Source: Apostichopus parvimensis (lineage: Eukaryota > Echinodermata > Holothuroidea > Aspidochirotida > Stichopodidae). From it: a stretch of DNA of 38,849 nt. This document shows positions 22,405 through 34,530 of the stretch, piece by piece; position 1 is the first letter of the stretch; each line of letters starts with the position of its first letter. Position numbers and translations under genes: made by a program. The notes under the pieces are model-generated. The model saw nothing but the letters and a program-made list of their open reading frames with translations, was not told the origin of the DNA and did not search any database. The stretch is from assembly GCA_000934455.1 (NCBI GenBank), contig KN892314.1:1-38849 (forward strand), read 5' to 3'.

Positions 22405-23863
22405 GTAAGTTATTTAGAAATAGCTGAGTTACAGTATATCAGTGCTGGACCATATCTATCAAGCTTAACTGTTGATGTAGAGAGTATTCATCCACAGGCT
22501 CACAGCACATCTGCCTTCCCCTCCCCATCCCCTCCCCACAGCCCCTCCCCCCACGCAAAAAAAAAAAAAATTGATAGTCCTACACCATTTTAACCATGTT
22601 ATGTCAGAGCTATGTTCTGTGCAATTTATATATGAAGTTTGTTTCTGTTCGTAAAGTGCGTGTAAATAGTTACTACAACAACTTCAGCCTCAATTCTTCG
22701 GCCAAAGTAGTCTTATCCATTGTTTTTGTTTTTTTTAAACTGAGGAAGGCCCAGGATAAATGTTGCTGCTCTTGAAAGACATTTTGAAAAAAACGATTTT
22801 GAACGTGGATGCAACTATATCGGATATTACCGAGTTAGCTTTTTGGGAGTATTGAATAGCAAGATAAATGAAGAGCTGCAAACATGAGCTCAATGGTTCG
22901 CTACATTGACAAAGCTTTTATGAATTCATTCTTAAAGCATTCATTAAAGTACAGTGCCTAAGCTGAGCCGCAGTGATTTTCAATAACATGTGCAATTGTC
23001 GAATTTTATGCTTAAAACCATTGTTGCAAAACACAATCAAAGAAACAGATAACTGCGGTTTAGTGACAAACTGTTGAAGTCAGAAGCAGCTCCCTTTTTG
23101 CATTTGCTTTTGACTGTGCTATTGTTTTTATTGTGCGGCAGTTTTTAATGACCCCGACTGTCAGCATAGCATTCAGGAAAAGTTTCATTTTAATTTTGGA
23201 TGGGGAGACTGGGAAGTCGAAGCCATTGTTTCCCTCCGCTTCACCCTATTGTCCAAAAACGCTGCAAAATGATTGATGGTGTATTTAGTGTCATACTAGT
23301 GTAGAAAAGATAGGGACAATAATTTTTAATACTTTACAGGGTTGTGGATAATAGGAAATATTTTTTATGGAAAAAAATAAATAGGAAATAAAAAAAAAGA
23401 GGATAAATTGATGAGGAGTCAACAGACACTGACAGTTAATTGCCCGATGATGAAGAGAAGAATAAAAATTGGAAGTGAGGTATAAATGGTAGAAAATGAG
23501 ATTTAATGACATGAAAAGTTTTAAAAGGAGCCAAAGGGCATGTTGGAAGAGCAAACTGTTAAGTGTTCGCAGCTGTTTTTCACCAATCGGTTGATTCATC
23601 CTGGCTGATTTGCTTGCAGCATTCAAACAGGAAAGTTAGCCAAAGAAGTTAATGTTTCATTGTATAGTTAGAGTTTTATGGGTTGGTTACTCAGGTGGAG
23701 GAGTAGGAGGTCCAAACCATTACAGATGCAGCTGCCACTTCATGAGCGTTCACAAACCTTGGTGTCGTCATAGGACAGGTTAAAAAATCTCCCACAGCAC
23801 TTGTCTAGAATATTAGTTCTTTAAGATCAGTGGTCTGTTAGTAGACGAGAGTCCAGGCTGCTG

Positions 23864-23873
23864 CTATATATAG
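23864..23873 (+). promoter_or_regulatory. TATA-like element upstream of candidate alternative first exon
   Basis: CTATATATAG lies about 390 bp upstream of the ATG at 24255, in a locally CpG-containing stretch. A 62-codon frame (23902-24090) would act as an upstream ORF in a transcript starting here. No initiator motif is visible at the expected distance. Low weight alone; interesting only together with the donor at 24334. Confidence 0.2.
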
Positions 23874-24254
23874 TCATCGTGAGGTTGGCACCACAGGTGA
23901 GATGCGATTTCTCGATCCACGACTTTACAACGTAAAGCAAATGTTCCGGACACTGGCGAAAGAATTCTCGATTCATGACAGAAATTTAGTAATAAGTGTG
24001 AAGGGACTTTATATGGTGGATGATAAATGCCTAGCCTTGTGGAGTGAACCACCTTATAATTTGGAAGAAGCTTTTTGTACTCTTTTATAACAATATTAAG
24101 TTCAAACAGTAAAAGGCTGTTATAATCATTGGGATTGTTCCTGCATATACTGTAGTGAGTTGAGTGTTTTTCGTGGTTAGAGAAAAGTTTTTATCGTGTC
24201 GGGAAAAGTTTTGACTGAGGAGAAAGGAGAAAGATTGGATTGAGGACAGTCACG

Positions 24255-24333
24255 ATGCTTTCTGGTTTGAGTCTAGCATTCTGGGATACTTGGGAACAAA
24301 GATTCCATGAGATATTTGCAGATATTGAAAGCG
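24255..24333 (+). CDS. myt1: Candidate alternative first coding exon of the MYT1-family gene
   Basis: ATG with A at -3 begins a peptide MLSGLSLAFWDTWEQRFHEI followed by FADIES, ending AGCG before a strong donor GTGAGT at 24334. An in-frame TGA at 24216 lies upstream and there is no other in-frame Met. The exon ends one base into a codon, exactly as the large exon does. Splicing to 30563 therefore gives Glu and continues into the zinc finger, making a short isoform without the acidic region. No homology supports the peptide, and a phase match has a one-in-three chance of being accidental. Alternative promoters are known in this family. Confidence 0.33.
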
Positions 24334-24414
24334 GTGAGTTATCACATGGTACAATAGAAGGGAGTTTGTATAGTTTACGTATGTACAGTTTATCTAGAAT
24401 ATACGTGTCTTAAG

Positions 24415-24425
24415 CCCCCCCCCCC
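24415..24425 (+). repeat. C11 homopolymer
   Basis: C run downstream of the candidate alternative first exon; part of the C-run series on this strand. Confidence 0.9.
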
Positions 24426-24891
24426 GGCTCCCCTACTTAGGTCACATGCAAATTTAACATCCTGTGATTGGTTACATTTTTTAAAACTGCAGTTTTATTC
24501 ATGACTACCATGACAATCCTTGATTTTCTACTTAACGATGGTTGAACTGAGTCAGGTGGTGATCGGTCATGCAGTGTGCGGCGGACTTTTACATCCTTCC
24601 GAGTTTGTTGATATAATATTTAAAAACAAAGGGTTTTTTGTTGTAGTTTCCGTAGGCTTTGTTAGAATAGCATGGTTTTGATATTTGAGCATATTAGAAC
24701 GGGCAGCTAGCTGGAACATTACTTCCGCTAATGTTGAAAGAACTTAGAAGTTGACGACTGGAACGTGATTGAGATCATTGACCTAAGAAACTGGAATTGT
24801 CCTAAACAGGTTCATAATTATAATAACTTCACTTTCTTATGTACCTGGCTCCTCACAAACGCTTCACTCTCTTGCTCTGCCATCTCTAGAG

Positions 24892-24904
24892 TGACCTTTG
24901 ACCT
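24892..24904 (-). promoter_or_regulatory. Perfect DR1 nuclear-receptor-like element
   Basis: TGACCTTTGACCT is the exact reverse complement of two AGGTCA half-sites with a 1-bp spacer. Unlike the cluster near 6570, it shows no surrounding match to the dispersed repeat, so it may be an independent intronic site. Binding is not shown. Confidence 0.35.
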
Positions 24905-26068
24905 CCAATGATGACTAGCATCTGCTGTCGGTCGTTCTCCTCACGCTACTCTCCAGAGTGTCTGGTAGCTTTCAAAATCGATTTGTGTCTTAGCCTTGTC
25001 GATAACCATCCTCATATTTGGCCTTCAGTGGAAAGCCACTACTCAGCCCCCTCCCCCCCCCATGATACTTAGGATGTCTGCTGTTGATGGTATTTTGGCC
25101 CAGTGGTTTTGCCCTTGCTTCTGCCGTTTTATTGAGCCCATATTTCTTTTATGCATACATGTACTATACATGTGAATTTGCACTTTCAAAGAGGACTTAA
25201 TACTATGAATCTGAGATGATCAGGATTTCTTGTAGCTTGTGATAATTTTCACACGCATCTCGGGAGGTTCATGTTGCAGTTTGAAAGTCCATTACTAGCC
25301 AGAACTCTCTATATATCTAGATGGAGTGTTGTGTGTAGTGTAGTTCTGCTAATATACACACACTGAATGTAGGTAAATGAACTGACCAATTAATGTCACC
25401 GATGAACAAACTGTGATTACTCTGCTCTCGTTCCCCAAATCAGCCCTCCTCACCTGATGGCAGTAAAACCCAGCAGCATTAATGTAATACCTGACTACAG
25501 TAGACAACATAATATATACATAATAACTTAACTACAGGAAATTTCTAGAGGCAACGTTGTAGAAGTACCCAGAAGTAAAGGCTGAAAGTGTAATATCTTA
25601 ACAAGCTGAAACAAGAAATTTCAGGATTTCAGTTATTTCTTAAAATTGAAAGTTTCGACCTTCGAAAACTGTGGGCAATAACAGCATCCTCTCTTTAAGT
25701 GGCTCAATGTGATAAACCTCATTACTGCTGAAAGTACTTAAAATCTTGGCCAAAGAAATAGGGGAAGGGGGAGTAGTGGTTACAAATAGCCACAAAAAAA
25801 GAGAAAAAAGTCAAGCTCCCTCCCTCCCCCCATCCCTCCCCTTTCCCTCTCCAAAGGAAACTTGGGCAGTTTGATTGTTTGAATAACTCTGTTGAATTAT
25901 TTGGAAGTATTTTTTCCATTTGATTTCTCCTAAGTTACACAGTTTGTAAATTATGCAGACTGCAGTAGCTAGGACAGTCACAACACGTCTTACTACCGTA
26001 CAGTAGCTTCATAGGCTGCTATACCCGTCAAAGTTCTCCCTCACATTGTCATCAGAAAGCTCAGCGTG

Positions 26069-26378
26069 ATGGCAACGAGCGAGTGAGTGAGAGCCGTCGC
26101 TTTATTTTATGGTTTTCTTTCGACTACTACACATACAGTAAGTTTTGGAATTCATGAATCGGTTTTGAAGTTGGATTCATGCACTTACATTAATCGTGAC
26201 CTTTTGTAGGGAATATGAATCTGAAAAGATTATTCAGCAAGAGAGAGAAATTGCTGAGCGCAAGCACGTAGGAAAGAAGGTAAAAAACTCTGATATCAAA
26301 AGAGTGGTGGCTCGAACTGCGTCTGCCCGGCAGGGGAACTCGAGGAGGGATCAATCGGAATTTATACCTGATTGGTAA
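26069..26378 (+). CDS. Two-exon small ORF or second alternative start of the MYT1-family gene
   Basis: ATG at 26069 has G at -3 and +4 (strong context) and an in-frame TAG upstream at 26012. After ATG GCA ACG AGC GA comes GTGAGT (26083). A 127-nt intron ends TTTTGTAG at 26209. Joining GA to G restores the frame: MATSEEYESEKIIQQEREIA, then a basic helix-like stretch (ERKHVGKKVKN) and a Ser/Arg-rich tail to TAA at 26376, about 60 residues. ATTAAA follows near 26389. Alternatively it continues into the main gene: a donor at 26280 (GTAAAA, phase 0) could join 30565 only through a weak GAG acceptor. The large exon cannot splice to 26210, because that frame stops quickly. I recognise no domain; the charged first half may form a helix. 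Confidence 0.33.
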
Positions 26379-29242
26379 TCAATACATTCATTAAAGAAGA
26401 AAAAAATAGAAAAATGACAGGAGGAAAAGGGTTTTTATGCACAAATATATCTATACAGTTATGGCAATTTTGCTGATGCAGTTTTGTAAGAGGTTTGGTA
26501 TTAAAAGAGGCAAAAGAACCAGATGTGTGTAGAACAGCTAAAAACCCATCCCATTGTGTTTTGTTTTGTTTCTGAATCCCAAAATAAATGAATTTAACTT
26601 GATGAATGGTAGCAAGTTTTAGGATGAAGAGATTTATAAATGTTACAGTGAATAATGTACTAAACTGTCCAATTATAAAATGGAAACGTAGTATTATTCT
26701 CCAATAAATAATGGGAACGAAATTGAGTAAACTCTTTCTGAAACATTATGAAGGAATTAGACTAATGTTCTAAACTGTTTCTCAGTGGACTGGGTAATAC
26801 CATTCTAGAGGCTGGGTATTCAACCTGTCAGCCATAATCCTTTGTTGGGACCCAAAATATTTTGGAGGGTGGCCAAACATTGTATATGTGTCTATAAGAA
26901 CATTTCAAAATTAATATTTCCTCATATCATAACCAACCGGGTAGGTTTATGGAAGCCAACCTCACAGTGATTAGAGATAAGATTAAGATGGAATTGAAAA
27001 GTTCTGTTAACTGGTCTGTTTACATCTCTTTCTGTGTACATAAACCAAGCATTGAAATGTTAGTTTTTAGAAACCTTTGAATGTGTGTTTACTTTGCCCT
27101 GTCCATCAGATTGCCTGATGCAGGAATTGACCCTTTTTTTGTGTTTGCAATATGTCCTATCATTCTTTCCAAAACAAAAGAGGCCAATAACATCGAATAC
27201 AAATTTTAAGAAAAGAGAGAGTAAAACGATAGTTTGAAATGAAAGTTTTGGCAGCATTTGTTACGTTAAAATGAGCAGATATTGAAGAAAATTAAGATGA
27301 ACATCATAATACGTTTTGACTACAAAACCTGTGCGATGATATGTCATACCTGCTTTGTAATGGATACCACTATTCCCATGACTGTTAGAACTTTGAGTGA
27401 CTGTTATAACCATGTGTGAATCGATGCATAATTTCTCCTACTGTGAACTGTCTCCGGTACGACCGTTCATACGATCTGTTCGTCTCTTATGATCCAAACT
27501 TATTCTTGTTGTTTGCGATCTGCTAAATTCTGTAGTTAAAGATACCTTTCGAAGCCATTTATTTCATTTTTAAACAAACAGTTTGTACTTGAAAGAAATT
27601 GACAAAAGTTTAAGGATTAGGAGAACAAGATAATCTCTGTGAGGACAAGTAAAGATTATCTGATCCTCAAGGTTTATTTGGTTGCAGTGTTCCACAGTAC
27701 CTCCCTCATATCTCAGGACATACACATAATTAATAGCAGTTTGTACAAGAGGCAATTAAACCAGCAACCTGTCTCACAGATCATCCCTGACCAAAGTTTT
27801 CTGTAATTTTTGTCAGATTTCTGTTTCCTGGTCTTTTCATGACCTGTTTTGGTAGTTATAGAACCTCTTGTAATCTGCTCATTTGTTATTCCATGATTTA
27901 TTACTCTCATTAGCTGATAAGAGCATTAGGTCAAATCTTCCCCTGTATTCCATGGGTAAGGGACCTGGATTATAACATTACAGAAGAATTTCAGAAAATG
28001 GCTTTTTAAAGTGTGTTAGAATTCATGACAAATATTGTGATGGCCCTCCTAAGCCCTCTGGCTAAGAGGCCAAGATGGAGTTAAAAAACCAAACATTTTT
28101 TAATTTTTTTTTTATAAATGGGTTGTGAAAGTTTAGTTTGCCTTGCAGGAATTTTGGTCCCTGTAGAATTTGCGATTCTGTCTAGCTTTATTGGGTGACT
28201 CATCACTAGTGTGCCACAAGGGACCACATGTCCAGGGTCCCTGGTATGGCAAGGACCTCGGAGTGTACTGTAAAATGACAGAACAGTGAAATTTTAAAAT
28301 ATATAATCATCATCATCATGTAGAGAAGGATTGGTGAATATTTCATATGACTTCTGGTTTTGTAATTAGGAGGAAAACTCTTGTTGCCAGTCATGACTCA
28401 TGGAAAGAAGTTTCATCGGGGGTTAAAATAATTGGCCCCTTAAATAACATGGGGTGCGGCATGGGTAGTAAGCTCTATTCAACTGTGATATATGTTATGA
28501 AGAAAAGACTATTGTGAGCATGTACTGTGCAAATGTTTTAAATGTGGAATTAAATAAGAAATGTGGAACTTTTCTTTCTTTTCTTCATTTTCTTCTTAAA
28601 AGTTAAAGACAAATCAACAAGTCTCTCTGGACAGTATAAAAATACTTCAAATTACCAGCTGGGATATTCAGTATTTTTCATGGTACCTTAGAACGTACTA
28701 CTTTGGTACAACTCCACCAGAAATAAGTGCCACCTTCGATAAGTCCTATTACAGCGTTAATGCCAAGGATCACAAATGTATCGATTATTATGTGTTTTTA
28801 TGTAAATTTATATGCAAATGCCTTGAAAATAGCTTTTAAGCAAATTAATGTGTACAGAGCAGGTCTTAAAAATTACCATTAAGGATTTTCTACAGGAGGA
28901 AAGGAAAAGGTTTTACAAGTTTTTAAGCTAAATTTGAAGTGGGACAGACTGAACCCAACCCGCCCCCCGCCCAAATAAATCTTTGTTTTACAGAATCGTT
29001 AGTTGTAACTTTTGCCATTATTTGATCAACCAAGTGGTATACTATTCAGATGCATTTTGGATATGCCCTGCAGTCTAACTCATACATCTTGACATGGCTG
29101 CTAAACCATTCGTGATTTATTAAGAAAGGAAAGTTCAGCCAAAAGTCTAATTTTTGACTGGTGAATAAATGGGCATGTTCTTAGCATCTCAGTAAAGTTT
29201 GCATGCAATCCCCAAGTTCCGTAGCGTTATCGAGATCTTTAT

Positions 29243-29473
29243 GGCGCTTCAACCTTTTCTGTCGCTGTGTTTTCTCTTTGGAACGAACTCCCATTTCACG
29301 TTTGTGACTCTCCCCTCCCTTTGTATTTTCAAGAGACAATTTAAAACATTTCTGTTTGATTCCTAGTTTCTTTTTTTCTTCTTTGGTTTTCTCTGTCTCT
29401 TTCCTTCTTTGTAAAGCACCTTGATACGCAGTATTAAGCGCTATATAAATGTAATTTATTATTATTATTATAG
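29243..29473 (+). mobile_element. Degenerate LINE (CR1/L2-like) 3' end
   Basis: The + strand codes GASTFSVAVFSLWNELP from 29243, then after a one-base frameshift near 29315 SLCIFKRQFKTFLFDS and a TAG stop at 29364. This matches the typical reverse-transcriptase C-terminus of CR1/L2-clade non-LTR elements (a FSVAAPxLWNxLP-like motif, then FKxxLKTxLF). The 3' tail has the usual GTAAAGCACCTTGA and GCGCTATATAAATG blocks and ends in (TTA)n at about 29457-29473. It is strongly 5'-truncated and frameshifted, so it is dead. The orientation matches the host gene. Confidence 0.8.
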
Positions 29474-30480
29474 AGATACATTCAAACTTGAGATGTTTGT
29501 ACCATAAGTGAACTTGTAGCAAACATTGGATATAAAGTTTAAAGGAAAAACATCTCTCAGTGTGCTTCTGTAACATCACTCCTGTTTGCTACAAGTTCAC
29601 AATTGGTACAAAATACATTCCAAAAATGGTATGTAGGGAAAAGTGGTATGAAGGGAATTGAAATTTGAAATGAAATTTTGACTTGGATGCTTGAAATTAG
29701 TGCCTCTTTCATCTGTCATAACAAAGAGAAAAAGATTGTGTTAGACGAATTTAATGCAGTGCTTGAATATTGTAATTAGTTACAAATCTTTGTTTTGTAA
29801 TATATTTTGGGATTCCCATTAAAATTGATGCAGGAATGCAGGCTCTGTATGTTAACCATTAACTTGCCACAGTGTTTGAAAAGGTAAGCCTCACAGGTAA
29901 GCTTACAGCTCATGAGTAAAAATAAACCTCAGTAATTCGCCCCACTGGTCCGAGTACAAACTCTACGATTACAAGACTATTAAGTGCTGGTAAATAGTAC
30001 TAAATCTTGCAAGTCGATTTCCGAATCCCCCCCCCCCCTACCGGGGGTACCACGAGTAGGTATTACAGGCGACTATGATAGAATGCCTTGAGTACTACAC
30101 AAGAACAGACACACTAAAACGGTAGGTTGGATCTCTGATGGTATAGTGCGGCATGTCAACTCTAGAGGGAATATTTCTGAAAATGGTGTTTGTTTATTTA
30201 GACTGTCAAAGTCAGTTTAATATCAAGTGTTTCATGTGGACTTGATCAAGTGCTATTATTTGAATTTTTTCAAATCAAACTTATTGATATCTAAATGTGG
30301 TAAAGAGTTGATAAATACATACAATAATTGAAGGATCTACTGAGTGAGTTAACAAAGTCCTCGAGTTCATCAAATTATGTGTTCATAAAGGCTAGTAAGT
30401 ACATCGCATGGAAACCAGTAGATTTTGTTGAAATTGAAACAAAAAATGAAAGAAATGATGAAAACTGGGCCACATATTAA

Positions 30481-31649
<1,169 letters not shown>

Positions 31650-31690
31650 TTTGTCGGGATGTCCTCATAAAGACAAGATCCCTCAGCAAT
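31650..31690 (+). CDS. myt1: MYT1-family NZF finger second half, 41-nt exon
   Basis: The first base T completes Ser (AG|T). The exon then codes LSGCPHKDKIPQQ and leaves one base (T). It supplies the final Cys of the CCHHC finger and the start of the linker; vertebrate MYT1L has the same GCPHKD followed by a Val-Pro-Pro linker. The acceptor is a pyrimidine-rich stretch plus CCATCAG and the donor is AAT|GTAAGC. At 41 nt it is a very short exon. Skipping it alone shifts the frame; skipping it together with the following 28-nt exon does not. Confidence 0.96.
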
Positions 31691-34107
31691 GTAAGCAAAC
31701 TTTTTTTATTCATAATTTGTTTTCTTTGTCTATAGCTTAATTAATATGTTCGTTGACCTCACCGTCACAGATCCATGAGAGTGCTTGTTCCAAATTGATT
31801 TCACATGGTTTGGTTTTGCAGAAAAGAAATTTAAATTTCACGGCTTTATTGTTGTTATTTTCTTTAATTTTTTTTCTCTTCTGAGCACCTTTTGCTCCTT
31901 TAAAAAAAGGACAAATTGAAAACTAGATTGCTAATTATTCTTGGAAGTTTCTAAGAGGCAACACTGAGCAATCTTAAAGCAGCTGTTTGAATTTTGGTTC
32001 AAGTTTGTTCCAAACATACAAATATTTCATAAAATACCATCGCAATTAACTAAACAAAGACAGCCCTTCTAGATATTGTCTCCAAATGAATGTAATTGAG
32101 TTAGTAAATGAATTTGAATCAATTCTGAGTATTTTGTCGGTGGGACATTTGTCACAGTCACATTAAACCCATGCAAAAGCAAGTTTCGGAATTTGAAAGT
32201 TGTCGACGTTTGCTTCGCCACATACTTGAAATGAAAATTGTCTAAAGAAACTAATGAGTTACTTTGCTGTCCAATTTTTTGTATGAATATCAATGCAACA
32301 AGCTGCTCTAAATTGAGCAGTATCATTTCCATCAATATCAATTATTATTATTATCAAAATGTAAACATTTTCTACGGAAATATCTTCTTTTTCAGCTTGC
32401 GAAAGCTTCAAAGTTCTTGCAAAAATCAACTTTGACTATGAGTTAGATGATCTCGGATGAAAACAAAATTTAGAGAGAATGCACAAAAGTAGCCACAAGT
32501 CCAAGAACCTCCAATTTGCACAATTTGCTCGATTACAGAAATGTTAAAAATAGTTTAAATTTATTCATTTACATGTAACGAAAGTACACTGAAAAAAACA
32601 TCTGTGTCACACAAGGGATGGAAGCATGAAGTGACTTGTCTTCGAAAACGATAAAAATAAACTTTTTAACCTTGGAAATTGACGCAGTTGTCCAAACGGC
32701 ATTTGATTATATGCTAATCTGGTTTGATCGCGTAAATCGTAGAATAAATTCTAATAAATTAGAATAACGCCCCGATAACGATTCCTGGCTGTGAATGATC
32801 TGTATTTGTAAGAAATGATAGCAATAGGATATACAAGGGCATTATGGTGAGAGCATTGATGTCGATTTCAGGAGTTAGCTTGATGTCATAAAGTCTGTAA
32901 ATTACAAAACTAAAGATGCCAATTTGTCAAACCTGTGGGTGTGTGGTGCTTGTAGAAAGCCTCCAAAGGTTTCTCTCCCAAAGAGATTGTTTTGCGATCT
33001 TAATCCATCGGAATGGTTAGTAACAGTAAGTTACCTTCTGTTTTAATGATCCATTCATTATCTGTGCTAATAATGAGCTTAATTAGATGTCAGGAATGAA
33101 TTTTTCAAATTAAGATAATTCACAGGCTTTTAGAAGTGATAATTGTCTGCATGTGAAGAAACAGATAAGAGATAAATTTGACTTTCTGAGAGGATTTTCA
33201 ACTTTGTATCTTGCGAAAACTTGACTACAATACCCCCCACATGCCATTTTTCCAATTTTTTGGGTTGTGTGTGTAAATTATCACATTTTTGTATCCATAG
33301 GGAACCTTGATGCAAGCAGGTGTGATCTTATAGATAGATGCACACTGTCAAAAACCCTCTTTTTATTTACTTTTTTGTTTTGACCTTGCTTGGGAAATGG
33401 CTGTACCTTTCACCACATGTTTTGTACAGCTTTATACCATACCCACCACCATCATGAGTGCAGTCATATTCTGATGCATCATTCACTTGAAAAAATGAAA
33501 AAATTGTATTCCAAATTGGAAAGAAAAATCAAGACTTTATTTTGTAGTTGTGCATCTAGAACATCACACATGTTTGGATCAAGTTCACTTTCGGTACCAC
33601 AGGTACAACTTTCAAATCGAACATATTTCGCAAATGTCGCCCTCGGTTGAATGAAAATTTCGCAGAGTTCCTCAGAGTGTGGTCCTCTTTAAAGTATCAA
33701 TAATAAAATTACCTCCGAACCAGTCTGTCAAGTTTATCACGTTTTATTTTGGGGTAATCTCGAAAGGACATCGAATCTGTACTTTCAAAGGGCATGTTTT
33801 GGTCGGGGAATAAGGTTAAGGGAGGAAGGGGTTTTGAAGGATTGCACCGTGAGCACATAGTCTCTATTGCAGAACAATTTATTTTATTAATTCACTCTTC
33901 ATTGAGTTTCCTGGTCATGTGATGATGTCTAGATCATTTTAGATTTCCAGCAGAATTTCAGACTTTCTCTGTAATTGTTGATGTTTTCTAATGGAAATGT
34001 TCTTTTTTTGTTTTTTTTCTATGTTAATGCAGTTTTGTTTTTCAAGTTCAGTACTTTTGTGATGTTGTTTTTAATTTTTTTGTTTCTTTCTTCATTCTTA
34101 CTCACAG
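31691..34107 (+). other. myt1: Intron between the two small exons
   Basis: Phase-1 intron of 2417 nt, GTAAGC to CTCACAG. It contains a (TTA)4 microsatellite near 32341 and no other element I can support. A decoy pyrimidine-CAG site (AG at 34049-34050) lies about 60 bp before the real acceptor. Confidence 0.9.
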
Positions 34108-34135
34108 TACTACAATTACACGAACATGTTCTAAA
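34108..34135 (+). CDS. myt1: MYT1-family inter-finger linker, 28-nt microexon
   Basis: TA completes a Leu codon begun by the previous exon (T|TA). The exon then reads LQLHEHVL and leaves AA, the start of a Lys codon. The joined peptide LLQLHEHVLK aligns with the linker of vertebrate MYT1L (Leu-x-x-His-Glu-x-Val-Leu-Lys just before the next finger's CPTPGC). A long T/C tract ends in CTCACAG, and GTAAGA is a good donor. No frame search would report an exon this short; it was found by carrying the phase forward. The next exon should start by completing Lys and then TGY-CCN. I found no such sequence up to 38849, so it lies beyond the window. Confidence 0.9.
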
Positions 34136-34462
34136 GTAAGATTTTACCATTTTATCTTATTCCTTCATCCTCTGCATGTAAAGAAGCATCATTTCTCTCC
34201 TCCTCCATATACTTTCTCCTTCTTATTTCCTCTCTCTTCCAATCACCTCTGACAAATTTTCTCTTTTTCATTTTTTCCGTCATTTGCTCTAGAATTTTTA
34301 TCCCGTTTTATGAAGGTCAATTACGTTGGTGAGGTGTAACTGTACAGTGTAATTTAATACTTGTAAGTCCGTTTTCTTCACAGTTGGAAACCAGCTTTTT
34401 TTAAATTTTTTATTATTATCGTCATCTTTAATGAGGGTAGTCCTGCTCAGCTTTCCAGAGGA

Positions 34463-34530
34463 GCCATCACATAACATCCAAGTTTCCTCATTGTTTGCCA
34501 TCACATAACATCCAAGTTTCCTCATTGTTT
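34463..34530 (+). repeat. Perfect 34-bp tandem duplication
   Basis: GCCATCACATAACATCCAAG and the following 14 bases occur at 34463 and again at 34497 with no differences, implying a recent event. Confidence 0.95.

Noticed and set aside
22347..26279. Direct splicing of the large exon (phase 1) to 26210
   Set aside because: The resulting frame meets TAG about 19 codons in; the 26210 exon needs a phase-2 partner, which the ATG exon at 26069 supplies.
29181..29579. 132-codon minus-strand frame
   Set aside because: It is antisense to the LINE 3' end and its (TTA)n tail; the Ile-rich part is the microsatellite.
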